Shown: positions 8,328 through 16,449, counted from the first letter of the stretch. The stretch: DNA of 64,000 bases from Arthrobacter burdickii (GCF_030433645.1 NZ_JAROCG010000001.1:1240001-1304000), one strand, 5' to 3'. The notes: a model not told the origin generated them from the sequence alone. Numbers and translations are program-made.

Positions 8328-9494
8328 TCAGTTGTGGAGTGCGCGCAGGACCTTGTAGAACTCGGCCTTGCCTTCAAGCCCGATGCCAGGCAGATCGCCC
8401 GGGGCCACCCGGCTGTCGACGATCACGGCGTCATCGGTGAAGCCGCCGGTGGGCTGGAACTCACCCGGGTAGGACTCGTTCCCGCCGAGCTTGAGGGCTG
8501 CTGCGATGTGAAGGGAGAACTGGTGTCCGCCGTGGGGGATGCAGCGGCGTGAGGACCAGCCGTGCTGGGCGAGCATGTCCTGGATCCGGCGGTATTCGGT
8601 CAGGCCGTAGCTCAGGGCCGGATCGACCTGGATGAAGTCGCGGTCAGGGCGCATTCCGCCGTAGCGGACAAGGTTCCGGGCGTCCTGAAGGGAGAACAGG
8701 TTCTCCCCGGTCGCGATCGGATTGCGGTAGTGCTCGGAGAGCGTGGCGTTCAGGGCGTAGTCCAGCGGGTCGCCGACTTCCTCGTACCAGAACAGCCCGT
8801 ACTGGTCGATGGCCTTGCCGTACGCCAGCGCCGTCTCCAGGTCGAACTTGCCGTTGACGTCCACCATCAGGCGGGAACCGTCGCCGTCCAGTACCTCGAT
8901 CACGGCTTCGATGCGGCGGAGGTCCTCGGCCAGGTCGGCTCCTCCGATCTTCATCTTGACCACGTTGTAGCCCTTGGCCAGGAAGCCCCGCATTTCGTTC
9001 TGGAGGTCCTCGAGGCTCTTGCCGGGTGCATAGTAGCCACCGGCGGCGTAGACGAAGACGTCCTTGTCCGGGTTTCCGTCACCGTAGTGATCCGAGATCC
9101 ACCGGTACAGCGGGACGCCGGCGATCTTCGCGGCGAGATCGTGCAGGGCCATGTCGGCCACACCGACAGCGACCGAGCGTTCACCGTGGCCGCCCGGCTT
9201 CTCGTTGGACATCATCAGGTCCCACGCCTTCTCCGGCGAGAGCTGGCCGTCCTCGTCGAGAAGATCCTCGGACGGAGCATCCATGATGCGCGGAAGAATG
9301 CGGTCTTTCAGGATGCCCGTTGCGTTGTAGCGACCGTTGGAGTTGAAGCCGTAGCCGACCAGAGGTTCTCCATCGACGAAGACGTCGCTGACCAGAGCGA
9401 GGATCGTGCAGTCCATCTTGGTGAAGTCGATGAAAGCGTTCCTGATCGAGGAACTGATGGGGATGGTGCCGACGTGGGCGGAAACAATTTTCAT
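8328..9494 (-). CDS. tarD: D-tartrate dehydratase-like enolase-superfamily enzyme
   Basis: A 388-residue mandelate racemase/muconate lactonising-type enzyme. The sequence closely follows the Bradyrhizobium D-tartrate dehydratase as I remember it: RNAFIDFTKM near the N-terminus, NEKPGGHGERS with Lys99, the KMK motif (Lys180/Lys182), metal ligands Asp212, Glu238-239 and Glu264, and the CIPHGGHQ motif with His321/His324. It would dehydrate D-tartrate to oxaloacetate. ATG 9494 has GGAGAG just upstream. It is the first gene of a three-gene minus-strand operon facing a GntR regulator. A talarate/galactarate dehydratase is the main alternative, but the signature segments fit TarD better. Confidence 0.8.
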   Translation of the reverse strand: MKIVSAHVGTIPISSSIRNAFIDFTKMDCTILALVSDVFVDGEPLVGYGFNSNGRYNATGILKDRILPRIMDAPSEDLLDEDGQLSPEKAWDLMMSNEKPGGHGERSVAVGVADMALHDLAAKIAGVPLYRWISDHYGDGNPDKDVFVYAAGGYYAPGKSLEDLQNEMRGFLAKGYNVVKMKIGGADLAEDLRRIEAVIEVLDGDGSRLMVDVNGKFDLETALAYGKAIDQYGLFWYEEVGDPLDYALNATLSEHYRNPIATGENLFSLQDARNLVRYGGMRPDRDFIQVDPALSYGLTEYRRIQDMLAQHGWSSRRCIPHGGHQFSLHIAAALKLGGNESYPGEFQPTGGFTDDAVIVDSRVAPGDLPGIGLEGKAEFYKVLRALHN

Positions 9495-9524
9495 CTTCGA
9501 ATCTCTCCTGAGTAGTTTCTTATT

Positions 9525-9534
9525 TCTTATAAGA
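9525..9534. promoter_or_regulatory. Palindromic operator copy 1 (tarD/gntR)
   Basis: Perfect palindrome TCTTATAAGA, 31 bp from the tarD start. First of three identical copies in the 186-bp divergent gap; probably bound by the GntR regulator encoded at 9681. Confidence 0.6.
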
Positions 9535-9586
9535 CTGAGGTGCCGAGGCTGACCTTGAAAGCAGGATTGGGAGGGCCAGGCGAATA

Positions 9587-9596
9587 TCTTATAAGA
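9587..9596. promoter_or_regulatory. Palindromic operator copy 2
   Basis: Perfect palindrome TCTTATAAGA, 62 bp from copy 1, near six helical turns, so dimers would lie on the same face of the DNA. Confidence 0.6.
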
Positions 9597-9650
9597 CCTA
9601 CATCAAGGCTAGCCCGGCAGTGACGCGAAGCACAAGCCTCTCGGGGAACT

Positions 9651-9660
9651 TCTTATAAGA
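9651..9660. promoter_or_regulatory. Palindromic operator copy 3
   Basis: Perfect palindrome TCTTATAAGA, 64 bp from copy 2 and 21 bp from the regulator start. Placed to give autoregulation. Confidence 0.6.
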
Positions 9661-9680
9661 TGTCCTGAAGGAACTACACT

Positions 9681-10427
9681 GTGAAGAACGGGGGCAACGC
9701 CTCGGTTTCGGAATCGGAGCGTGAGATGAGCACCACGAACGTCTTTTCCAGCAAGGGCAGTCTCGCGTACAACGAACTCCGTCAGCTGATCCTCTCCGGT
9801 GGCCTCGCCCCGGGCTCGCGCATCTCGCAGTACGAGCTGGCCGACAACATGCACATGAGCATCACGCCCCTGCGTGAAGCGATCCGCCGGCTCTCGAGCG
9901 AGGGCCTGATCATCATGGACACCCATCGGGATTCCAGGGTGGCCACCATGAGTGCCTCGGAAGCACGGGAACTCCTGGAAGTCCGTCTCTCACTTGAACC
10001 ATCGGCAACAGAACTGGCAGCCTCCCGCCGGACTGACGCCGACATAGCAGCAATGCGCGCAGCCGCCGAGAAGCTCCTGCCCGTCACGCGGGTCTGGGGC
10101 GAGGAAGCGATCATGGTGCACCGGGAATTCCACCGGGCCGTCTACGCCGCCTCGCACAACCATGTCCTGATCAAGCTCCTGGATGATCTGTGGGACAAGT
10201 CCGACCGCTACCGCCGCATCGGCCTCGAACTCCCCTCCGGGGATGAGCCCCGAACGATAGACCTGAACCAGCACCACCAGATACTCGAGCTCGTCGTTGC
10301 CGGGGACGGCGTCGGCGCTGCCGAACTCGCCCGCACCCACATCGCCAACAGCCTCACGGCCTCGGTCACCGGAGCTCTGGAGGAACGCGAGACCGTCCAG
10401 TCAGCACCCCTGGAGCAGACCGCCTAG
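9681..10427 (+). CDS. GntR/FadR-family transcriptional regulator
   Basis: A 248-residue regulator. A winged helix-turn-helix covers about residues 30-90 (YNELRQLILSGGLAPGSRISQ...TPLREAIRRLSSEGLI). It is followed by an all-helical FCD effector domain with the usual metal-binding histidines (HREFHRAVY, NQHHQILELV, ARTHI). GTG 9681 has AAGGAA 7 nt upstream; ATG 9726 is a possible alternative start. It is divergent from tarD across three copies of one palindrome, so it most likely controls the tartrate operon and itself, with tartrate or a related acid as inducer. Confidence 0.8.
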   Translation: MKNGGNASVSESEREMSTTNVFSSKGSLAYNELRQLILSGGLAPGSRISQYELADNMHMSITPLREAIRRLSSEGLIIMDTHRDSRVATMSASEARELLEVRLSLEPSATELAASRRTDADIAAMRAAAEKLLPVTRVWGEEAIMVHREFHRAVYAASHNHVLIKLLDDLWDKSDRYRRIGLELPSGDEPRTIDLNQHHQILELVVAGDGVGAAELARTHIANSLTASVTGALEERETVQSAPLEQTA

Positions 10428-10474
10428 CATCCGTCGGTTTCTCTATTTCCGGGGTATCCGCCCCGGCGCGGAAC

Positions 10475-10521
10475 GACCCGGCTCGGCTGTCCGGAGACCA
10501 TCCGGACCACCGAGCCGGGTC
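10475..10521. terminator. Hairpin between convergent gntR and metE-like gene
   Basis: GACCCGGCTCGG (10475-10486) pairs perfectly with CCGAGCCGGGTC (10510-10521); the loop holds a nested TCCGGA repeat. Suitable as a terminator for both strands. Confidence 0.5.
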
Positions 10522-10554
10522 CGTCACCCTGGTGACGAGGGTGGCCACCGGAGG

Positions 10555-11793
10555 CTAGGCGAGTGTTCCGGAGCGGGCGAAGAGCCGGTTCGACGCGATC
10601 TGCGCGCCGCGTCCCAGGGACTCGAGCTTCGCGGCGGCGATCTGCGGGTGGATCCTGCCACCCAGCCCGCAGTCGGTGGAGGCCACGACGTTCTCCCGAC
10701 CGACGAGTGCGGCGAACCGCTCGATGCGCTGGGCGACCAGCTCAGGGTGTTCGACGACGTTGGTCGCGTGCGAGACGACGCCGGGAACCAGCACCTTCCC
10801 GGCAGGAAGGTCGACGTCCTGCCAGAGGGTCCATTCGTGTTCGTGGCGTGCGTTCGCTGCCTCGAAGGAGTACGAGCCGGCGTTGATACCCAGTACGAGG
10901 TCCACGATGTGGCGGAACTCGATGTCCGTGGTGTGCGGGCCGTGCCAGGATCCCCAGCAGACGTGGAACCGGACCTGTTCCTCGGGTAGTCCCCGCAGCG
11001 CATAGTTCAGGGCCTCGACCCGGATCCGGGTGAACTTCTGGTAGTCCTCGATGGTGGGTTCGGGATTGATCTGGTCCCAGTTCTCCGCGATGGACGGATC
11101 GTCGATCTGGACGATCAGGCCTGCTTCCACGATGGCCTTGTACTCCTCGCGCAGGACATCGGCCCAGGCGTAGATGAACTCCTCCTCGCTGGCGTAGTAG
11201 TCGTTGCCGATCCTGCTGGCGGACCCGGGTGAGAGGGCCGTGATGAACCCCGTCGGGATGTCCGCAGCAACCAGGCCCGCTTTGAGGTTCGTGATGTCAC
11301 TGGCCAGTGCGGCGTGCCCGGTGTAGGAGATCGGTCCGGTCGCGGACGGAAAGGCCGTGGCGTTCTTGCCGATCTGGATGCCGCTCTCGGGATCCTGGTA
11401 GGCCGCCGCGAAGCGTGTCCAATCACGCCGGTCGGCGAACGAGGTCAGCCTGATGGCGCCGGGCTCGCTACGGACAGGCTCGGCGAGGATCGGGTTGAAA
11501 TCCGTCAGTTCCAGGCCGGCGGTGCGCTGGAAGCTGTAGGTCCACCAGGCGCCGTAATCGACCGGGTTGGACATCGCCTTGCCGTACTCACCGTCGCCCG
11601 GGATCGTGATCCCGAACTCCTTCTGGCGTTGGACGAGGTCCACCACGGCAGTGGTGAGCAGCCCTTCGAATTCGGGTGTCCGCTCCAGGGTGAAGCCGTC
11701 CTCGGCAAAGGTGCGGGCGGCGTTGGCGGCGATCAGTTCCGGTGTGCGAGGCAGCGAGCCGGCGTGGCTGGTGGAGATGCGATCGAGGGTCAT
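10555..11793 (-). CDS. Short MetE-like (core) methionine synthase
   Basis: A 412-residue protein of the cobalamin-independent methionine synthase C-terminal family (COG0620). It is about half the length of full MetE, so the N-terminal half that helps bind the polyglutamated folate is absent. The predicted zinc site is complete: His277 and Cys279 (FHVCWGSWHG), Glu311 (SFEAAN), Cys375 (STDCGLGGR). The N-terminal STSHAGSLPRTPEL segment is typical of stand-alone MetE-like methyltransferases. It starts 13 nt after a SAM riboswitch, which ties it to methionine synthesis. The methyl donor is unknown; folate-independent core-MetE enzymes are known, and epoxyalkane:CoM-type transferases share the fold. 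Confidence 0.75.
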   Translation of the reverse strand: MTLDRISTSHAGSLPRTPELIAANAARTFAEDGFTLERTPEFEGLLTTAVVDLVQRQKEFGITIPGDGEYGKAMSNPVDYGAWWTYSFQRTAGLELTDFNPILAEPVRSEPGAIRLTSFADRRDWTRFAAAYQDPESGIQIGKNATAFPSATGPISYTGHAALASDITNLKAGLVAADIPTGFITALSPGSASRIGNDYYASEEEFIYAWADVLREEYKAIVEAGLIVQIDDPSIAENWDQINPEPTIEDYQKFTRIRVEALNYALRGLPEEQVRFHVCWGSWHGPHTTDIEFRHIVDLVLGINAGSYSFEAANARHEHEWTLWQDVDLPAGKVLVPGVVSHATNVVEHPELVAQRIERFAALVGRENVVASTDCGLGGRIHPQIAAAKLESLGRGAQIASNRLFARSGTLA

Positions 11794-11806
11794 GATGCTT
11801 TCCTTT

Positions 11807-11897
11807 CCATCGGTCCTGCCATTAGCACCCTTCCGGACAGGAAATCCGGGGGAAGCTGCAGCGTCATGGAGGCAGGTCTCTCAGCTGCTCTGGATGG
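11807..11897 (-). promoter_or_regulatory. SAM riboswitch (S-box/SAM-IV clan)
   Basis: Read on the minus strand, CCATC (11897-11893) and GATGG (11811-11807) close P1. Then come the CAGAG kink-turn start, the GAGAGACCTGCC ... CATGA segment (family form GAGGGACTGGCCC ... ATGA) and a CCGGA/TCCGG hairpin. Next is AAGGGTGCTAATGGCAGG, matching the invariant AAGGTGCTAA-TCC core, with CCTGCC/GGCAGG pairing as P3. P1 ends next to the GGAAAGGAAAG ribosome site of the metE-like gene, so control is probably translational: SAM closes P1 and hides the site. Confidence 0.82.
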
Positions 11898-12335
11898 TGT
11901 GGCTTAGGGCTCTAAATCCACCGGTGACGCAGGCACGTCCCCTCCACAGTCGAAAGACTGAGCACCAATCGGAGGGGCTGGCCCCATCATGGACGACGAT
12001 CAGGGCGCTGGAAAAACCAGGGGCGTAATATTCCGGAGCAATTCGGTGTGGAGTTTCAACCCCTGCTGCCACGAAAGTCCTGCTGTCATGCGTGGAACAG
12101 TCAATAGGCGTGCGGATGTACGAGGACACCGAGGAGTGGGTGTTTACTTCGAGCACGATTGCGTGGTTATACTTCCAACAGCTTCATGAATTGTGACCGC
12201 CAAGCTCCGACTTGGTCACATACCAACCCCGCGCTCGGTGGGTGGTTCGGATGACGAAGCGGTCCGCATTCACCCCCTGGGGTACCTGGTGCGGGCAAGA
12301 GCTCGCGAAAGGACGCGGCCCCGTGCCGCCCGCCC
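11898..12335. other. Intergenic region, less GC-rich, mostly featureless
   Basis: About 440 bp between the riboswitch and the toxin-antitoxin remnant. I see no convincing gene. It looks noticeably more AT-rich than the flanks. The only structure noted is an imperfect inverted repeat at 12193-12219 (GTGAC...CAAG/CTTG...GTCAC), which could be an old antitoxin operator. Scraps resembling the N-terminal half of a Phd-type antitoxin occur around 12285-12330 in broken frames. Confidence 0.4.
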
Positions 12336-12512
12336 ATGACTGCTACCTCCTCCCTTGCTGATCCCCACTCCCAGGTTCCCCTGTCGGTGGTGAGCATTCA
12401 CGACTACGAGGCACTGATGGCTCCACGTGAAGCGTTCGTGGACTTCCTCCTCAGACCGCATGTGGCTCCGAATCGCACGGAGGACGCCGGTCTGCCTGCG
12501 CTGGCAGTCTGA
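12336..12512 (+). pseudogene. Truncated Phd/YefM-type antitoxin remnant
   Basis: A 58-codon frame. Its middle, VVSIHDYEALMAPREAFVDFLL, matches the C-terminal, toxin-binding part of Phd/YefM antitoxins. The usual DNA-binding N-terminal half (about 40 residues) is missing and the first 17 residues are low-complexity. It ends 3 bp before the VapC start, the normal antitoxin-toxin spacing. It could still neutralise the toxin but probably cannot autoregulate. Confidence 0.5.
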
Positions 12513-12515
12513 GGA

Positions 12516-12995
12516 ATGCCACGCACAAGCGGCCTCCTTCTGGATACCGACGTCGTCGTGGAGTTGCGGAGCCCCCGCCCTTCTCCGGCTGTCGTCGATT
12601 TCCTCCAGCGGAGGAGACACTTCCGCATATTCGTCTCCGCTCTGACAATCGGAGAGCTGCACCTGGTCAGCCGGGAGAACCAGCAATACCAGTACGTCGG
12701 CGCCTGGGTGCAGGAGTTCGTTAACTCCTACAGCTCGAACATTCTTTCTGTCGACGCTGATATCGCGGCTGTCTGGGGTCCGATGCTGAGCGACGCCGAA
12801 GTGTCCGCAGTCGATTCCCTCATTGCTGCGACTGCCATTTCTAGGAGCCTCTCCATTGTGTCGGGGAATGTGGAGATCTACCGGAAATTCTCGGTGTCGG
12901 CCATCAATCCCTGGATTCCGGAAGCGCATTCCACCGCGGACGAGGCACCGCCGCTCCCGGGTTCCCGGACAGGATCGACGACGCAGCCTGTTTAG
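12516..12995 (+). CDS. PIN-domain toxin, VapC/FitB type
   Basis: A 159-residue PIN ribonuclease of the VapC family. Asp10 (LLLDTDVV), Glu47 (TIGELHLV) and Asp100 (AVDSLIAATA) are three of the acidic metal ligands. The fourth position, normally Asp in NxxDF, appears to be Ile in NVEIY (residues 118-122). INPW near the C-terminus is typical of the group. The last 25 residues are Pro/Ser/Thr-rich and look extraneous. The partner antitoxin upstream is truncated. The gene lies 49 bp before the transsulfuration operon with no visible terminator, so it may be co-transcribed with it. Confidence 0.65.
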   Translation: MPRTSGLLLDTDVVVELRSPRPSPAVVDFLQRRRHFRIFVSALTIGELHLVSRENQQYQYVGAWVQEFVNSYSSNILSVDADIAAVWGPMLSDAEVSAVDSLIAATAISRSLSIVSGNVEIYRKFSVSAINPWIPEAHSTADEAPPLPGSRTGSTTQPV

Positions 12996-13044
12996 ACCGA
13001 TTCGACCTCAAGCCCTAACTACTTCTGCCGAAGGAGCATCTTCG

Positions 13045-14406
13045 ATGAGTACCGGTGACGCTGGCTGTACGGCCACTTCCCAGATCCATGCAGGTTATGA
13101 ACCGCAGGCCCCCTACCGGCCCGTGGCAGTTCCGATCTATCAGACCGCGGCATACGAATTCCCGGACTACGCGTCGGCCCGGCGCATGTTCGCGCTGAAG
13201 GAGCCGGGCTTCACCTACACGCGGACCGGCAACCCGACGGTCGCGGTGCTGGAGCAGCGGATCGCTGCGCTCGACGGCGGCGTGGCCGCGCTCGCGACGG
13301 CGACCGGGCAGGCGGCGGTCGCCGTCGCCCTGGTGTCGCTGGTCCGCGGAGGGCAGCACATCGTGGCGTCGTCGAAGCTGTACGGGGGGACGGTGGACCT
13401 GCTCACCGACACCTTCGACGATTTCGGGATCGAGGTCAGCTTCGCCGACCCGGCAGACCCTGGTGCCTGGCAGGCCGCCGTGCGCCCGACCACGCGGGCC
13501 TTCCTGACCGAGTCGATCGGCAATCCGCTGGCCACGCTGCAGGACCTGCCGGCGATCGCCGCGGTCGCCCATGCCGCAGGGGTGCCGCTGGTGGTGGACA
13601 ACACCCTGGCGACCCCGGCCCTGTTCCGGCCCCTGGATCACGGGGCCGACATCGTGGTGTATTCGGCCACGAAGTTCCTCGGCGGGCACGGGAGCACCCT
13701 CGCAGGCGCCGTGGTCGACGGGGGGCGCTTCGACTTCTCCGCCTACCCGGACCGGTGGCCGCAGCTCACCCGGCCGAAGCGCCGGTACGGCGGGGAAATC
13801 CTGTGGGAACGCCACGGCCACGGCGCGTACCTGGCCCTCGCGCGCAGCAAGTACCTCCACGACCTGGGCCCCTCGCTCGCACCGGGCAGCGCCGCGCAGA
13901 TCCTGCAGGGGCTGGAGACCCTGGACATCCGGGTCGCCCGGCACGCCCAGAACACCCGCGAGGTCATCCGGTTCCTGGCGGATCACCCGGCCGTCGCCGC
14001 GGTGCACCACCCCTCCGTTTCGGGCCACCCGCAGGCCGGACTCGCGGCCCGGGACTTCCCGCAGGGGGCCGGCAGTGTGTTCTCCTTCGACCTGGCCGCC
14101 GAGCCCGGGCAGGTGGGGGCCTTCATCGATCGGCTCCGGTTGTTCAAGCTGGTGGCCAATGTGGGGGACACCCGGTCGCTGATCGCGCACCCGGCAGCGA
14201 TGACGCACTGCCGGCTCACCCCCGGGCAGCGTGCCGCCGCCGGGATCGCGGAGACCACGATCCGGCTCTCCGTGGGCCTGGAGACCGCGGCGGACCTCGT
14301 CGCGGATCTGGACCTGGCCCTGGCTCCGCTGGTGGGCACCGCGGACCTCACAGCCACTTCTCCGGCGGCAGGTGCCGTCGTCGTCCATGCAGGAACAGGG
14401 GTCTGA
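13045..14406 (+). CDS. metY: O-acetylhomoserine sulfhydrylase
   Basis: A 453-residue PLP enzyme of the Cys/Met metabolism family that makes homocysteine from O-acetylhomoserine and sulfide. The PLP lysine is Lys210 in YSATKFLGGHGST; VVDNTLATPALFRP precedes it. The roughly 45-residue insert after the lysine and the length above 430 are typical of OAH sulfhydrylase rather than of cystathionine synthase. ATG 13045 follows AAGGAG; an upstream in-frame extension has no such site. One base separates its stop from the next PLP gene, so the two are co-translated. Confidence 0.8.
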   Translation: MSTGDAGCTATSQIHAGYEPQAPYRPVAVPIYQTAAYEFPDYASARRMFALKEPGFTYTRTGNPTVAVLEQRIAALDGGVAALATATGQAAVAVALVSLVRGGQHIVASSKLYGGTVDLLTDTFDDFGIEVSFADPADPGAWQAAVRPTTRAFLTESIGNPLATLQDLPAIAAVAHAAGVPLVVDNTLATPALFRPLDHGADIVVYSATKFLGGHGSTLAGAVVDGGRFDFSAYPDRWPQLTRPKRRYGGEILWERHGHGAYLALARSKYLHDLGPSLAPGSAAQILQGLETLDIRVARHAQNTREVIRFLADHPAVAAVHHPSVSGHPQAGLAARDFPQGAGSVFSFDLAAEPGQVGAFIDRLRLFKLVANVGDTRSLIAHPAAMTHCRLTPGQRAAAGIAETTIRLSVGLETAADLVADLDLALAPLVGTADLTATSPAAGAVVVHAGTGV

Positions 14407-14407
14407 G

Positions 14408-15613
14408 ATGACGAAGTACTCGGGTTTCAACACGACAGCCGTCCACGCCGGGCAGAACCCCGATCCGTTGACCGGAGCGGTGATCCCGCCGATCTACCAG
14501 ACCTCCACCTTCGTGCAGGACGGGATCAACGTGCTGCGCGCCGGGCACGAATACAGCCGGGGCTCCAACCCGACCCGTAACGGGTTCGAAGCCCAGTTGG
14601 CCGCCCTGGAGCACGGGGCGGCGGCCTTCGCTTTCGCCTCCGGGCTTGCGGCCGAGGATGCGCTGCTGCGGGCACTGCTGCGCCCGGGCGATCACATCGT
14701 CCTCGGCGGGGACGGCTACGGCGGCACCAACCGGCTGATCAACGGGCTGCTGGGCCCGTGGGGCGTGGCGAACACGGCCGTGGACATCACCGACCTGGCG
14801 GCGGTGGCCGCCGCGGTCCGGCCGGGCTCCACCGCACTGCTGTGGGTGGAGACGCCGTCGAACCCGCTGCTGGGCATCGCGGACCTGGTCGGCTGGGCGA
14901 CGCTGGCACACGATGCCGGAGCCCTGCTCGTGGTGGACAACACGTTCGCCTCGCCCTACCTGCAGCGGCCGCTGGACCTCGGCGCGGACGTGGTGGTGCA
15001 CTCGACCACCAAGTACATCGGCGGGCATTCGGACGTGCTCGGCGGAGCCGTGGTCGTAGCGGACCGTTCTTTCCGCGGCACCGCGCTGGCCGAGACCATC
15101 GGCTACCAGCAGTTCGCCGGCGGCGCGGTCGCCGGGCCGCAGGACTGCTTCCTGGCCGCCCGCGGGCTGAAGACCCTCGGCCTGCGCATGGAGCGACACA
15201 CCTCCAACGCCCAGGCCCTCGCCGAATGGCTCCGGGACCAGCCCGGCGTCGCGGAGGTGCTCTACCCCGGCCTGCCCGAGCACCCGGGCCATGCCCTGGC
15301 GGCGCGCCAGATGTCGGGCTTCGGCGGGATCGTCTCGCTGCGCTTCAGAGCAGGAGAGGCTGCCGCACGGGCCTTCGCCGAATCGACCCGGCTCTTCGCG
15401 CTCTCCGTGAGTCTGGGCGGGGTGGAATCGCTGGTCTGCTACTGCTCGGAGATGACCCACGCCTCGGTACGGGGTACCCCGCTGGCGGTGCCCACCGACC
15501 TGGTCCGGCTGTCCGTCGGCGTCGAGGACCTGGCAGACCTGCAGGAGGACCTGGCCGCCGCGCTGGAGAAGACCCATCGGGCGTCCAGGAAAGCCGTGGC
15601 TCTCAGCGCCTGA
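14408..15613 (+). CDS. metB: Cystathionine gamma-synthase/lyase family enzyme
   Basis: A 401-residue PLP enzyme of the same fold as its neighbour. Features are NTTAVHAGQNPDPLTGAVIPPIYQTSTF at the N-terminus (shown in part here: residues 8-34), YSRGSNPTRN, and the PLP lysine Lys202 in HSTTKYIGGHSD. MetB (O-succinyl/acetylhomoserine plus cysteine) and the lyase MetC/CGL cannot be told apart by eye. Beside metY it gives the cell both direct sulfhydrylation and transsulfuration. It has no separate promoter. Confidence 0.75.
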   Translation: MTKYSGFNTTAVHAGQNPDPLTGAVIPPIYQTSTFVQDGINVLRAGHEYSRGSNPTRNGFEAQLAALEHGAAAFAFASGLAAEDALLRALLRPGDHIVLGGDGYGGTNRLINGLLGPWGVANTAVDITDLAAVAAAVRPGSTALLWVETPSNPLLGIADLVGWATLAHDAGALLVVDNTFASPYLQRPLDLGADVVVHSTTKYIGGHSDVLGGAVVVADRSFRGTALAETIGYQQFAGGAVAGPQDCFLAARGLKTLGLRMERHTSNAQALAEWLRDQPGVAEVLYPGLPEHPGHALAARQMSGFGGIVSLRFRAGEAAARAFAESTRLFALSVSLGGVESLVCYCSEMTHASVRGTPLAVPTDLVRLSVGVEDLADLQEDLAAALEKTHRASRKAVALSA

Positions 15614-15770
15614 CCCACGTCCAGCAGCACGCCCCGTTCCAGCCCTGTTCACTACGCAATACGACGGGCGATGACCCCGTGTTTCCTCATACGACAGCTC
15701 GCCTCCCCGGCTCTTGGGTGCGGGCACAAACGGTGATTGATTGAATTCATACGCCACGAAAGGACCCATC

Positions 15771-16286
15771 ATGACGGACATTTCGGACCTCAGCCCCCAG
15801 CGCCTCCGGCAGGTGTTGGGACACTTCGCCACCGGGCTGACCGTGATCACAGCGGCGACACCCACCGGTCCGGCCGGGTTCACCTGCCAGTCCTTCGCCT
15901 CCCTCTCGCTCACCCCGGCGCTGGTCACCTTCAGCCCGGCCCGGACCTCCAGCACCTGGCCCCTGCTGCGTGCAGCGGGGCGCTTCACCGTGAACATCCT
16001 GTCGGCAGAGCACCAGCACCTGGCCGGCCAGTTCGCACGCTCGGGTACGAACAAGTTCGCCGGCGTCGACTACACCACGTCGCCGCTGGGCAACCCCGTG
16101 CTGGAGGACGCACTCGCCTGGGTGGACTGCGAACTGCACCAGGAGTACGACGGCGGCGACCACACCATCGTGGTGGGGAGCGTCCGGTCCCTGAGCGCGC
16201 GGCTCGACGCCGAACCCCTGTTGTTCTTCAAGGGCGCCTACGTCGGAGTGCAGTCCCCGGCAGCAGTGCTGGAGAGGACTGCATGA
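15771..16286 (+). CDS. Flavin reductase-domain protein
   Basis: A 171-residue flavin reductase-like (FMN-binding split barrel) protein: LRQVLGHFATGLTVITAATPTG, then FTCQSFASLSLTPALVTFSP and FTVNILSAEHQHLAGQFA, the usual order for the reductase partner of two-component monooxygenases. ATG 15771 follows CGAAAGGAC. It lies 157 bp after metB, with its own possible promoter region. No oxygenase gene is adjacent. It may supply reduced flavin to an organosulfur monooxygenase elsewhere or to the MetE-like enzyme's pathway; that link is inference. Confidence 0.72.
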   Translation: MTDISDLSPQRLRQVLGHFATGLTVITAATPTGPAGFTCQSFASLSLTPALVTFSPARTSSTWPLLRAAGRFTVNILSAEHQHLAGQFARSGTNKFAGVDYTTSPLGNPVLEDALAWVDCELHQEYDGGDHTIVVGSVRSLSARLDAEPLLFFKGAYVGVQSPAAVLERTA

Positions 16287-16449
16287 ACCGGTCGCGCATG
16301 GGCCACTGAGGCCCTGGACTCCGATCCCGGGCTCCGCGCTGTCGGGTCAGAGCAGGGGGTGGACTCCTGCACGCTGCTCCCGAGGTTCCTGCGCGGGCCC
16401 CCGGTCCGTAGAAGCCCGGTGCCTTTCTTGGTAGAGTTCGGGGACTACT

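Noticed and set aside
11968..12010. A second S-box-like string on the plus strand (GGAGGGGCTGGCCCC followed by ATCATGG)
   Set aside because: It lacks the GCAACC segment, the GGTGCTAA core and a closing stem, and no methionine gene begins directly after it on that strand.
11881..12156. A 91-codon minus-strand frame upstream of the MetE-like gene
   Set aside because: It overlaps the SAM riboswitch, has no ribosome site and no recognisable domain.
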